The position numbers and the translations under genes are program-made. Below are positions 16,364 through 24,619 of a stretch of DNA of 44,226 nt, piece by piece. This DNA comes from a bacterium (GTDB lineage: Bacteria; Vulcanimicrobiota; Xenobia; Xenobiales; JADMJV01), in contig JASBRJ010000308.1 of the NCBI GenBank assembly GCA_030149525.1, positions 1 through 44,226 of the forward strand, written 5' to 3'. The notes beneath the pieces were generated by a model, which saw only the letters and a list, made by a program, of their open reading frames with translations, searched no databases and had not been told where the DNA came from. The stretch's first letter is position 1; the number at the start of each line of letters is the position of its first letter.

Positions 16364-18320
16364 TCCGAATAGCCTTGCGCAAGCTATCGATCTCGGCCTT
16401 ACTCAGCTCTTTCTTGGGTCGAACGTAGACATTGATCTTGCTCCCCCGATTCTCAACCGAGAGAACGACGTTGTAACGCCGCGCGACGGCGGCCTGGGAG
16501 TTTCGGATCCCGGCCACTCTGAAGTCGGCATCACTCACGCTCCCTGCGCTTGGTGCCGGAGAGGAAGAAGAGGCCGACGGGGCTCGGTTGCCTTCCTCTT
16601 GAGAAGGTCTGGAAGGCTTTGCCGGCGGGCGACTCACCTCTGGAAGATTTTCCCACTCGGCTCCCGGTGGACGACCACTTTCCACCTTTGCCACAGCGCC
16701 ACCCGAGGCTTCGGCCGGTCGATTCGGAGGGGAAGGCTTAGCTACCTGATCGGAGGTCAGAACGTTGGCTACCGGTGAGGGTCGCTCTTGTACAGGCGGC
16801 TCGGCAGCCACCCTAGAGCGCGTCACCTTGAATTTCTCGGTGCCGTCCTTGTCGCTCTCCTCAGCCCGCTGCTGCTGAGCCTTCCCCAGCGCCAAGTCAC
16901 GAAGCTTCTGTCTGCGAAGCTCTGCAGGGTCGGTTGTTCGGCTCTCAGATCCGGTTTCGTCATCATCCCCCGAGGAGGAGGCCTCCTCTCGAACCTCTGG
17001 CTCCTTTTCGGCAGTCGCAACGCTGCCGACCACCGCAGGGCTTTCCGCTCGGGTCAAGGCGGAGTTCTCGCTCTCCTTAAAGTTCTCGGCGGTATCCTTT
17101 TTCTTGGCTTGAGCCTGCCCGAGCTTCCCTTTAGGGTCGTAAGACGGAACCTCTTTGTTCTTCTCTTCTTTCACTCCATCGTAGATACGAATCTTTAACT
17201 CCGGACCTTCGTCGCTGCCGGAGTCCTCCTGGCTCTGGTAGGCGTTGGGGGAACCCTTTGCGGCTGCGCGTCCGGGAGCCGATCCGGCCCCTCTCTGATA
17301 GGGGGAGATCTCACTCATACGCTTCGGCCTGGCTGCTCGCTCGGGCCCGTCGGAGGCCGGACGCGATTGAAAATTCGGCTCCGGACGCAGCCTTTCATTG
17401 GAAGGCTTTTCCGCCATAGCCACGGTCTCTGAATCCTCCTTGCCCCACAAAACCTCACGGGCGCTGCCCACTTGTTTCTCAGAGACGAGAATCTTATCGC
17501 CTGTCACGGTATATCTCACACCGTTTGCCATGAGCTTCTCTGCCTGCTCCTTCAGCAACCCCCGATCACTGGATGTGAAGACCGCTACCCCCGAAGGCTC
17601 CTGCGCCTCCCGGCTGCCGGCTTCCGGTTCTGCAATTTCCGCCGATTGAGGCTCGACGGCCGCAGGGGATGGAGGGGCCTGCTCCCCGGCCCGGCCATAA
17701 GCCACTTCGGTAGAAGCCGACTTCGTGGGCGCAGGGTTTGAATTGGTGTAAAAGTGAACTCCGAAAGAGACCAGAACGAAGGCGGCCGCGGTGGCGGTCA
17801 GGCGACGGGCGTCCAGACTGTCAAGCCATGAGGTCGCTCTCTTCCAAACAGAGGCCTTGCCTGCCGCACTGAAGGGAATAACCTTACCCTTTCCGGTGTC
17901 GAGCGCTCGAATCTCCTGCAAGAGTGACTCCGGCATTTCCGGGATATCCTCGTCGGGTCGAAAGACCTCCTTACGCATATCCGCCTGCAAAGCCCGCAGC
18001 ATCTCGTACTCTTCCAGCGCCTGATCGCTTAGAAACAATCTCGCCTTCTGATCGGAACTTCCGGGCATGGAGTCCACTCCGCCGGTGTGCTCGGACAGCA
18101 AAGACACCTCCTCGGGCGTGAGGTCGGCCTGAGGAGGCTTCACGCCTGAGGCAAACGCCGCTCGAAGATCATCGATGACCCCTTTGAGTTCCAGAACTTC
18201 TCGCTGAAGTTCAGGATCGGCATTGACGGCATCCCTCACCTCCTCGTGCTCCTGGGAGTTCAGGACGCCCTCAATATAGGGGATGATTCTTTCCTCTATG
18301 TTTTTGGGGTCGTTCTTCAT
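16320..18320 (-). CDS. Membrane anti-sigma factor-like protein with long disordered region and FliF/YscJ-like segments
   Basis: 666 residues. The N-terminus (IEERIIPYIEGVL, then a helical pair to about 55) resembles anti-sigma domains of the zinc-finger (RsiW/zf-HC2) shape but lacks Cys/His ligands. A single membrane segment lies at about 172-191 (LTATAAAFVLVSFGVHFY). Beyond it is a Pro/Ser/Glu/Lys-rich, probably disordered extracytoplasmic region. Two ordered islands stand out. Residues 250-292 (LLKEQAEKLMANGVRYTV, then TGDKILVSEKQVGSAREVL) look like the FliF/YscJ ring-building fold. The C-terminal 612-666 (VARRYNVVLSV, YVRPKKELSKAEIDSLRKAI) also recalls FliF/YscJ. The gene lies 48 bp downstream of an ECF sigma factor and overlaps the ABC ATPase, so an anti-sigma role is likely by context. 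Confidence 0.72.
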   Translation of the reverse strand: MKNDPKNIEERIIPYIEGVLNSQEHEEVRDAVNADPELQREVLELKGVIDDLRAAFASGVKPPQADLTPEEVSLLSEHTGGVDSMPGSSDQKARLFLSDQALEEYEMLRALQADMRKEVFRPDEDIPEMPESLLQEIRALDTGKGKVIPFSAAGKASVWKRATSWLDSLDARRLTATAAAFVLVSFGVHFYTNSNPAPTKSASTEVAYGRAGEQAPPSPAAVEPQSAEIAEPEAGSREAQEPSGVAVFTSSDRGLLKEQAEKLMANGVRYTVTGDKILVSEKQVGSAREVLWGKEDSETVAMAEKPSNERLRPEPNFQSRPASDGPERAARPKRMSEISPYQRGAGSAPGRAAAKGSPNAYQSQEDSGSDEGPELKIRIYDGVKEEKNKEVPSYDPKGKLGQAQAKKKDTAENFKESENSALTRAESPAVVGSVATAEKEPEVREEASSSGDDDETGSESRTTDPAELRRQKLRDLALGKAQQQRAEESDKDGTEKFKVTRSRVAAEPPVQERPSPVANVLTSDQVAKPSPPNRPAEASGGAVAKVESGRPPGAEWENLPEVSRPPAKPSRPSQEEGNRAPSASSSSPAPSAGSVSDADFRVAGIRNSQAAVARRYNVVLSVENRGSKINVYVRPKKELSKAEIDSLRKAIRSELGLAPQDSIIFR

Positions 18321-18368
18321 AATTGGCTTCTTGCTATCCGTTGTCGTCCGTTCTCAAAAAAAATTCCC

Positions 18369-18968
18369 TCAAATCGGCCCTGAGGACAAAATATTTTTCT
18401 TCAGCTTGGCCAAACACCGTTTCAGTCTGGAACAAACCGTACCCAGGGGCAGTTCCAAAACCCCACAGATTTCTTGATAGGACATTTGACGATAGTACCT
18501 CAAGGTGATGATCTGGCGGCACCCGTCCGGCATTTCCTTGAGCGCGGCGGCAAGTTCGCCGAACTGCTCGGCGTCCAAAATCTCTCTTTCCGGATCACCG
18601 TCCTCGGCAATGAGATGCCGTCGTGCCATCCCTTCCTCACCTTTCCCTTCTTCCAACTCCACGCCTAAGCTTTCCTTAGGTCGTTTCAGAGCCGACTTCT
18701 TGCGCAGGTGAGAAATACAACGATTGCGAGCCAATCGTTCGACGAAGGTGGAGAGCTTCGATTCCATCCTGAAGTTCGGAAGGGAGCGGACCAGCTCGGT
18801 AAAGACCTCCTGAATGCCGTCCTCAACCTCTCCTTTGGAAAAGCCCCAACGCTTCCAACCGACCACGAACCGAATCTGAGAATAGTACGCTCTGTAGAGT
18901 TCCGCCCAGGCCGACTCATCACCGCTCAAACAGCGCTCGACAAGTTCTTTTTCCTGGTCGGAATTCAT
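18369..18968 (-). CDS. ECF-type RNA polymerase sigma factor
   Basis: 199-residue alternative sigma factor with sigma2 and sigma4 only. Region 2 runs from about 10 to 90 (AELYRAYYSQIRFVV, VEDGIQEVFTELVRSLPNFR, FVERLARNRCISHLRKK). After an acidic linker, region 4 at about 135-195 has a helix-turn-helix (MSYQEICGVLELPLGTVCSR). I chose the ATG at 18968 (MNSDQEKELVERC) because family similarity starts there; upstream in-frame codons read as non-coding. No strong Shine-Dalgarno is visible. It is followed 48 bp later by the anti-sigma-like gene and then the ABC ATPase, so it is probably controlled by sequestration at the membrane. Its target promoters are unknown; autoregulation from the 168-bp region upstream is plausible. 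Confidence 0.9.
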   Translation of the reverse strand: MNSDQEKELVERCLSGDESAWAELYRAYYSQIRFVVGWKRWGFSKGEVEDGIQEVFTELVRSLPNFRMESKLSTFVERLARNRCISHLRKKSALKRPKESLGVELEEGKGEEGMARRHLIAEDGDPEREILDAEQFGELAAALKEMPDGCRQIITLRYYRQMSYQEICGVLELPLGTVCSRLKRCLAKLKKNILSSGPI

Positions 18969-19136
18969 GATAATTAGGGGTTGGCATAGAAAACTGGAGT
19001 TCCTTCTGCGCAGATAGTGAGAAGAAAGCGTGGTTTCGGAGGATTCACGAACCGAAAGGCAAAGCAGAGGCATCGATAAGCACCGATCCAGCGCAATCTT
19101 TCGACCTGGAACACAGTCGGTCATTGGAGGCAACCT

Positions 19137-19958
19137 ATGTTTGGGGATACCATAACGCTCGCATATGCTATGCAGCCTGGTGAAAAACTACGATATAAGA
19201 CAGAAGTCATTTCAGAACAAAGCGTTCAACAAGAGGGCCAGCCACCTCAAGGCTTTTCCTCGACCATGGAGATGGTCATGGTTCAAGAGGGAAAAGGCGT
19301 CAACCCCGATGGCTCCATGGAAGTGGAAGTCACCATCGAAGATGGTAGCATCAACAAAGGTGGCCAGACAGAGAAGCTGCCTACCGTTGGAACAAAGATT
19401 ACCATCGTGATGAAGAAAAGCGGCGAGATCGTTCGAACAAGTGTCGACTTTCCGTTCAGCCAGCCGGCTTTCCCCGAGAAGCAGCTCAAAGTCAACGATT
19501 CTTGGACCGGAGACTCTCAGATGGACATCCCTCTCTACAACGATGAGGGCCAACAGACGGGAACCAAGAAAGCCGACTTGACCTATCATTACACCCTGGC
19601 GGGAATAGAGCAGACCAAAGGGTACGAAACGGCTGTCATCAACGTGAGCTGCCCTGAAACCCGCTTCGATCTTCAAGAAGAGATCCAACAGTCGATCACC
19701 GCCACCGGCGTCACCTACTTCGGCCACAAACAGGGGCGACTGGTGAAATCACAGGTTTCTACCAAAACCGAAATCACCGCTCCCGGCACCGTCGTGGGCA
19801 CCAAGATCAAAGTGGTGGTGGAACTCCAAGACGCCAGCGGAGGCTCCGGAGCTATGGGCGGAATCGCCGGCGCTGCCGGACTCGGCATGGGAATGAATAT
19901 CGGCGGCGGCGGAGGCGGCCTGGCCGGCTCTTCCGACGATCAGTTCATCATCTCCTAA
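19137..19958 (+). CDS. Unknown protein with beta-rich body and glycine-rich C-terminus
   Basis: 273 residues, started at the ATG at 19137 with GGAGG seven bases upstream. No signal peptide or membrane helix is evident at the N-terminus. The body (about 8-225) is rich in alternating beta-type sequence (EKLRYKTEVISEQS, KITIVMKKSGEIVRTSVDF, LTYHYTLAGIE) and loosely recalls the DUF6263-type family, a guess from pattern only. The C-terminus (about 232-273) is a Gly/Ala/Met run (GAMGGIAGAAGLGMGMN then GGGGGG) ending SSDDQFIIS. It is divergent from the sigma factor with 168 bp between, and ends at a strong terminator. Divergent placement makes it a possible target of the sigma factor, which is inference. 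Confidence 0.75.
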   Translation: MFGDTITLAYAMQPGEKLRYKTEVISEQSVQQEGQPPQGFSSTMEMVMVQEGKGVNPDGSMEVEVTIEDGSINKGGQTEKLPTVGTKITIVMKKSGEIVRTSVDFPFSQPAFPEKQLKVNDSWTGDSQMDIPLYNDEGQQTGTKKADLTYHYTLAGIEQTKGYETAVINVSCPETRFDLQEEIQQSITATGVTYFGHKQGRLVKSQVSTKTEITAPGTVVGTKIKVVVELQDASGGSGAMGGIAGAAGLGMGMNIGGGGGGLAGSSDDQFIIS

Positions 19959-19980
19959 AACGAGTTCTCAGACTCAATGC

Positions 19981-20009
19981 AAAAAAGGTCGCTTCAAGCG
20001 ACCTTTTTT
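19981..20009 (+). terminator. Rho-independent terminator
   Basis: Perfect 12-bp stem AAAAAAGGTCGC / GCGACCTTTTTT with a TTCAA loop. The A and T runs let it work in both directions, serving the plus-strand gene ending at 19958 and pcm ending at 20024. Confidence 0.95.
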
Positions 20010-20023
20010 CGTATGCCAGTCTA

Positions 20024-20671
20024 TCAATCAGGCAAGCCCGGCAACAGGGGGACAAATCTAACCCTTCCCAGATTCTCGCGGCGATAGCGCCGGGGGCCGA
20101 GCCGTGTCAGTTTGAGCAGAGACTGGGACTCACTCGGACCCACCGGCATAACCAGTCGTCCGCCCAGAGCCAACTGCTCCTTAAGCGCGGGGGGAACGTC
20201 GAGACCTCCAGCAGCCACGGTTATGGCATCGAAAGGAGCCTGCTCCGGCCAGCCTTTCATGCCGTCGGCGAGACACGTGATGACATTGTCGAAGCCCAAC
20301 CGTTGTAGTCGAGCCGCGGCCGTCTCCTGGAGGCTTCGGTGGCGCTCCATAGTAAAGATTTGAGAGGCTAGCCGAGACAGCACGGCCGCCGCATAGCCGG
20401 AACCGGTACCGACTTCCAGGACCCGATCCTCCGGCCGAAGCTCCAGGGCCTCCGCCATAGCGGCCACGATGTAAGGTTGAGAGATGGTTTGTTGCTGAGA
20501 CAGCGGCAAAGGTTTGTCGGCGTAGGCGAAGCGTTGATGGTCTTCTTTGACAAATTCCTCCCGGGGCACCCGGCGCATCACCTGAAGCACGGCTTCACTT
20601 TCAACCCCACGGGCCTCAATCTGCTCCGATACCATCTTGTTTCGAGCTGCCTGTTGTGCTGTGAGTCCCAT
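20024..20671 (-). CDS. pcm: Protein-L-isoaspartate O-methyltransferase
   Basis: Repairs isoaspartyl damage in proteins by SAM-dependent methylation of the abnormal aspartyl carboxylate. The 215-residue protein has the family's usual length. The SAM-binding motif I is VLEVGTGSGYAAAVLS near 80-95, preceded by the family signature QQTISQPYIVAAM. Further family features are TMERHRSL (acidic residue binding SAM ribose) and the ending LGRVRFVPL. I chose the ATG at 20671 (MGLTAQQAARNKMV); the frame is open further upstream, but that part lacks family similarity and overlaps a terminator and a small ORF. It stands alone behind the terminator at 20690-20718. Confidence 0.93.
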   Translation of the reverse strand: MGLTAQQAARNKMVSEQIEARGVESEAVLQVMRRVPREEFVKEDHQRFAYADKPLPLSQQQTISQPYIVAAMAEALELRPEDRVLEVGTGSGYAAAVLSRLASQIFTMERHRSLQETAAARLQRLGFDNVITCLADGMKGWPEQAPFDAITVAAGGLDVPPALKEQLALGGRLVMPVGPSESQSLLKLTRLGPRRYRRENLGRVRFVPLLPGLPD

Positions 20672-20689
20672 ACTCTCTACCCTATCATG

Positions 20690-20718
20690 AAAAAAACGAG
20701 TGATGCGTGAATCACCCG
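20690..20718 (-). terminator. Rho-independent terminator after the small ORF
   Basis: Stem CGAGTGAT / ATCACCCG with one mismatch and a 6-base loop, followed on the minus strand by seven T residues. It lies 54 bp after the stop of the 39-codon ORF and 19 bp before the pcm start, separating the two units. Confidence 0.8.
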
Positions 20719-20771
20719 CTTTTAGGTGTGCGAGCCCGAGGTGTCGTTCGGGCCCTTTATGCCAGCTCGAT

Positions 20772-20891
20772 TTAGTTCTTGCTGGGTAGAAGTGAACCAA
20801 GTAAGCTTCGAACGCCACGTTGTTTGATCAACCAAGTGTTGGTGACCTCAACGGTAGCGGCGCTGCTGCTGTTGTCGGCTTTGGTATTCAT
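20772..20891 (-). CDS. Small ORF, 39 residues, unknown
   Basis: ATG at 20891 with a clear upstream TAGGAGAAAC ribosome site, stop TAA at 20772, then a terminator 54 bp on. The product begins MNTKADNSSSAATVEVTNTW, continues LIKQRGVRSLLGSLLPSKN and has no Cys. The C-terminal half could form a basic amphipathic helix. It follows the 577-residue zinc-ribbon gene by 99 bp. The ribosome site, length and terminator together suggest a real small gene. It is unlike any family I know; a leader peptide or small regulator are both possible. Confidence 0.55.
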   Translation of the reverse strand: MNTKADNSSSAATVEVTNTWLIKQRGVRSLLGSLLPSKN

Positions 20892-20990
20892 ATGTTTCTC
20901 CTAGGACTCGGAACCCTATATCTTTTTAGGGTAAAAGTCCACATGTTTTCTACCCGGATTGCGTCAACAAATTGTTAAACGCCCGCAGCC

Positions 20991-22724
20991 CTACATCTGG
21001 TCGGAGAAACGAGAACTGAGAGAGGTGGGTGCGGTCGGCCCACCGCCTCCTCGCTGAGAGGCGCCGTCCAGGCCGAGCATGTCCGCCGACTCGGCGATAA
21101 AAGCTTCCACTCGCTTCTGAGCCCGAGCCACCATCCACATCTTTTGGATACCGTCGTAATAAAGTTGCATGCCCGATTGCTTCGCCTCTTTCTCATCTGT
21201 TGTGGCGAAGTGACGAAGGTGAACTATGCCCTCCCGACACTCCGCTACGGCGATATCCAGAAGGCTGAGGGCGTCCTCGGCGATGGTGATAAATTCCTTG
21301 GAGACCGCTCGCTGTTCCACATCGAGACCTTCCGGCATTTCCGGAGCATGAAGCTGATTGAGGTTCTGTTCGGCGACATCAATCCGCTGCTCGAAGTTGT
21401 CTAGAACATCCATGAACAGATCACCGTCCAGGCGACCCCGGTCGAACTCCTCCACCTTGTCGAACAGTTCTTGCATCACGGTGGTCATGACCGGCTCATC
21501 GTAGCTCTCGCCGGCACCTTCGCGCATTTCGATAGAACTTGTGGGCCCGGTCGAAAGCGGTTGTGGCAGCGGAGAGCCGCACGACGTGCAGGTCTGCATT
21601 CCCGCCTCATGAACGGCACCACAGCCGGGACAGGTCACCTTGGACTGACTCTCGTTGTATTTCTCTACCGTCTGATTGACCTCGGTGAGAACATCTCCCG
21701 ACTCTATCAGGATGTCGAGCGCTTCTTGGAGTTCAGCCTGCTCAACCTCTTCTCCGTTGGCCAGGGCAACAAGAGACTGAAGACCATCGTCGATGGACTC
21801 CATAACGTCGATCATGTCGGCAATAGCATCGTTGAGAATTTCGGACTCTTGAGGATTTTTGGTGATGCGGTCAAGTTCTTTGAGGTAGCCCTGCAACTCA
21901 TCAGACAGATCGGTCGTGAGCGCACGAAGCACACTGTTGTCGTATTTCTTCTCTATCACACCCCGAGCCACTTTGATGATGAGGTTGATGCGCGGCGAGG
22001 ATGTCTCACCGGTGAGGAACGTGTGAGAGTGATAAGTTTCGAACGCCTCGCTCATCTCGATGAGACATCCTGAGACTTCAAAAAGAAGATCGTCGTATTT
22101 GGAGCGTGGGTCAATGGTGGAAAGTGCGGACAGTTGCTGAAAAAGCTCGGCTAACCTGACCAGAGTTGCCCGCCTTTCAGGGACTCCCGGCTTATCTTTC
22201 TCAGAACTCTTATCGATCTCCTCAACACCGCCGGCATAATAGCTGCCGTAGCGGTTGCAGGTGGACTTCCAGGACTCGGGCGGCACCTTACAGGCGCGAT
22301 ATCTCTCGCCCAGATTGGTCAACAGATTGATGATGGGAAACCGGCTGTCACCGTAGGAGAGATAGGACTCTTCCATGGCCACCACGGCGCTTCGGATCCC
22401 GAAACTGGCTACGGCAAGCATAGTGGCAGCCTTCTTAGCCTCCTCCGAGGCCTGACTTCGAGCAGCCTTGCTGACGGACTCTAAAGCCTCTTGATACTTG
22501 TCGAAAGCGCTCTCTACCATCTGTAACGACTTGTCGTGAGCTTTCACAAACCCCTCGCCCTGTTCATCGGCCTGACCGAGGAAACTGTCGAGAGCTTGCT
22601 CCGCTGCTTCTCGACGAGCCGCCACGAGAGACTCTATGCCCGACCAGTTACCTTGGTAACACGCGTCGATAATAGCTTGCGTCTCAGGGGAGCCGCCTAC
22701 GGGAACTTCAGTGGATGCAGTCAT
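20991..22724 (-). CDS. Helical zinc-ribbon protein of unknown function
   Basis: 577 residues, no signal peptide or membrane segment, so probably cytoplasmic. The sequence is mostly long acidic helices (for example 40-125 and 255-360) with coiled-coil character. A zinc ribbon sits in the middle: C365-P-G-C368 and C379-T-S-C382, 10 residues between pairs. A second helical region (about 410-540) follows, then a Gly/Ser/Pro tail. Its ATG at 22724 overlaps the end of the GNAT gene by 4 bp (ATGA), so the two are coupled; the three-gene operon begins at 24612. I do not recognise the family. The ribbon between two helical arms suggests a scaffold or binding role, which is inference. Confidence 0.8.
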   Translation of the reverse strand: MTASTEVPVGGSPETQAIIDACYQGNWSGIESLVAARREAAEQALDSFLGQADEQGEGFVKAHDKSLQMVESAFDKYQEALESVSKAARSQASEEAKKAATMLAVASFGIRSAVVAMEESYLSYGDSRFPIINLLTNLGERYRACKVPPESWKSTCNRYGSYYAGGVEEIDKSSEKDKPGVPERRATLVRLAELFQQLSALSTIDPRSKYDDLLFEVSGCLIEMSEAFETYHSHTFLTGETSSPRINLIIKVARGVIEKKYDNSVLRALTTDLSDELQGYLKELDRITKNPQESEILNDAIADMIDVMESIDDGLQSLVALANGEEVEQAELQEALDILIESGDVLTEVNQTVEKYNESQSKVTCPGCGAVHEAGMQTCTSCGSPLPQPLSTGPTSSIEMREGAGESYDEPVMTTVMQELFDKVEEFDRGRLDGDLFMDVLDNFEQRIDVAEQNLNQLHAPEMPEGLDVEQRAVSKEFITIAEDALSLLDIAVAECREGIVHLRHFATTDEKEAKQSGMQLYYDGIQKMWMVARAQKRVEAFIAESADMLGLDGASQRGGGGPTAPTSLSSRFSDQM

Positions 22725-23290
22725 GGACTCTTCCTCATCTTTCTTTGCCTGATTAACCTACTTATGTCGTGGGCTCTTTCTTCCTTGGAGCGACCGGGAA
22801 GAGGTTGAGGACCGTCCGGTCCGCAAGCCATGGTGATCTGATAGCGCTCTATTTCGAACCCCTGACGCAGAGCCGCCAAAAGAGCCCTCTCGTTGCTGGC
22901 CGTGACGCGGGCCGTCATAAATTTATAGCCGCGTCGATGGCTCAACCGGGCGGCCTCGGCGACCAGAATTCGGTCCACTCGTTTTCCCAGATAATCTGGA
23001 CTCACGGCCATGTTGTAGAGCAAGGTTTGTTTTTCACCCGTCGTCTCTTCCACGTTGCGAAATTCGAGAACGAGAAAGCCCACCCTTCGCTCACCGTCAT
23101 GGGCCACCAGGATGGCGTAATCCCGCTTGCGGTTGAGCATGATATCGAGGTCGCCCATCCGTTCGGCGGCAACCTGACGCACCGTTTCATTGGAGATATC
23201 CCGCCCGGCCGAGATCCCTTGATCCACGGTCTCCAAGGTTAACTGTTTAATAAACGGGAGATCGTCTTTTTGGGCTCTCCTGACGTTCAA
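22721..23290 (-). CDS. GNAT-family N-acetyltransferase
   Basis: 189-residue acetyl-CoA-dependent acetyltransferase; substrate unknown. The N-terminus VRRAQKDDLPFIKQLTLET is the usual beta1-alpha1 of GNAT proteins. RRVGFLVLEF gives strands 3-4, and MAVSPDYLGKRVDRILVAEA is motif A with a modified acetyl-CoA loop (canonical Q/RxxGxG/A reads LGKRVD). VTASNERALLAALRQGFEIE is the motif B region. The C-terminal ~25 residues are basic (RQRKMRKSP). It overlaps its neighbours by 4 bp at both ends, so it is the middle gene of a coupled operon. Confidence 0.87.
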   Translation of the reverse strand: MNVRRAQKDDLPFIKQLTLETVDQGISAGRDISNETVRQVAAERMGDLDIMLNRKRDYAILVAHDGERRVGFLVLEFRNVEETTGEKQTLLYNMAVSPDYLGKRVDRILVAEAARLSHRRGYKFMTARVTASNERALLAALRQGFEIERYQITMACGPDGPQPLPGRSKEERAHDISRLIRQRKMRKSP

Positions 23291-24612
23291 AGGCTCTTTC
23301 CTAGGTGTAGCTTTAATTTCAAGGCTTCCGCTCGAAGTTTCATAAACCCTGGCGTCGGCCCGGAAACCAACTGGTGCAGCAATCTCCCGGCCAGACTCAC
23401 CTGCCCCAGCTCCAGATAGACTTCGGCTAATTCCAACTTCAGAGCTGCTGTTTCCAAACGATCGGGAGCAAACTTAATGGCCCTACGATAAGACTTTGCC
23501 GCATCTTCCCGGCGCTTGAGAGCAACCTCCGCTCGTGCAATAAGATAGGTAATCTCGGAATCGCGTCGACTCAGGTCAAGGGCGAGAGTGAGGGTCTGAA
23601 GGGCCTCTTGAGGTCGTTGGGCTTCCAGCAGAGCTCTCCCGCAAAGAGTTCGAAGATAAACCTCGGTTCGGGTATCCAAACGTTCTTCTGAGAGCAACTC
23701 CTCCCATCGGTCCGCCGCTTGGGAGAATCTCCCGCTCCGAAAGAAGAGCATCCCTTTGATGAATCTGGATTCGGTGGGATTGACAACGGTCGACAAAAGC
23801 TTTTCCGCCTCCTCAAACCGACTCCGCATCATCGCGCCACAGACCCTATCGATAGGCTGAACCGAATAGGCCGGGTCCAGCTCGACAGCTTCCTCCAAGC
23901 GGCCCTCAAGCGCAAGCCTTGCCGCTCTTGTCCAGCAAGGCCAATCAGGCTTCGATTGAGGCGGCGACTGGGACAATCCTTCCCACATCTCGCGCCCCAC
24001 TGGAGGATCGCTCAGGCACAGCTCCATAAGAGGGCCAAGATAGCGATGCTCAGGGGGTGTGTAGCCACCCAGCAAAGAGTAGGCGATAGTGATGGCGGCG
24101 GGAGAGACCCCCGCAGTGTGCTCTGCAAGGGTGGCCGGGGATTGCCAGATCTCATCGGTAGGGCTCAAAAAGTAGTCTACATCGATGTCCAGCAAGACCG
24201 GGCCTTGCAGATCCGGAATGTCCTCGGAGAAACAGATTACGAAGGGCTTGCCCAGGAGCGTCCCTTCCACTCGCCTTCCCACTTGCTTCAGGCTCATGTA
24301 ATCGGAGAGTTTGAGATGTAGCCAGTTCTGAAGCTCGGTATAACTCCACCCGAGAAGCTCCTCACCACCCGGCAAATGGTTCGGAATAACCCAGACTAGG
24401 GAGGAAACAATACCCTCGCGGATGGCCGGCAGGAGAAAGTTCCCGCAATGGATCTCCGGGGAGTAGACCAATTCGTTAGCTGGAGCCTTCAGATCACTGA
24501 CATCCAAATGGGCGTCTATGTGAAGACAAGGCAACCCTTCAAGGCCCAGTTCCTTCCAAAAGAAGTAGGCTTCGCGATGATCTTCCATGAGACGAGTCGG
24601 CACAGTTTTCAT
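23287..24612 (-). CDS. UPF0489-type protein fused to TPR repeats
   Basis: 441 residues. The N-terminal ~230 residues match the UPF0489 pattern: DHREAYFFWKELGL, CLHIDAHLDVSD (D33, H35, D37) and LDIDVDYF (D142, D144, D146). These two motifs look like the DAHxD and DxD metal ligands of arginase/deacetylase-fold enzymes, so a metal-dependent hydrolase is plausible. The remaining residues (about 255-435) are TPR-like helix pairs (AADRWEELL, EVYLRTLCGRALLEAQRP, ALTLALDLSRRD, AAKSYRRAIKFAP). The ATG at 24612 is preferred because the upstream TTG at 24639 lies inside a terminator hairpin. First gene of an operon with GNAT and the zinc-ribbon protein. Confidence 0.8.
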   Translation of the reverse strand: MKTVPTRLMEDHREAYFFWKELGLEGLPCLHIDAHLDVSDLKAPANELVYSPEIHCGNFLLPAIREGIVSSLVWVIPNHLPGGEELLGWSYTELQNWLHLKLSDYMSLKQVGRRVEGTLLGKPFVICFSEDIPDLQGPVLLDIDVDYFLSPTDEIWQSPATLAEHTAGVSPAAITIAYSLLGGYTPPEHRYLGPLMELCLSDPPVGREMWEGLSQSPPQSKPDWPCWTRAARLALEGRLEEAVELDPAYSVQPIDRVCGAMMRSRFEEAEKLLSTVVNPTESRFIKGMLFFRSGRFSQAADRWEELLSEERLDTRTEVYLRTLCGRALLEAQRPQEALQTLTLALDLSRRDSEITYLIARAEVALKRREDAAKSYRRAIKFAPDRLETAALKLELAEVYLELGQVSLAGRLLHQLVSGPTPGFMKLRAEALKLKLHLGKSL

Positions 24613-24619
24613 GACATGC

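Noticed and set aside
18969-19133. 55-residue N-terminal extension of the sigma factor
   Set aside because: The translation is unlike sigma factors and covers the divergent promoter region.
20024-20891. RiPP cluster made of the small ORF and pcm
   Set aside because: A terminator separates the two. The small ORF lacks the Cys/Ser/Thr- or Asp-rich core expected, and pcm has normal housekeeping features.
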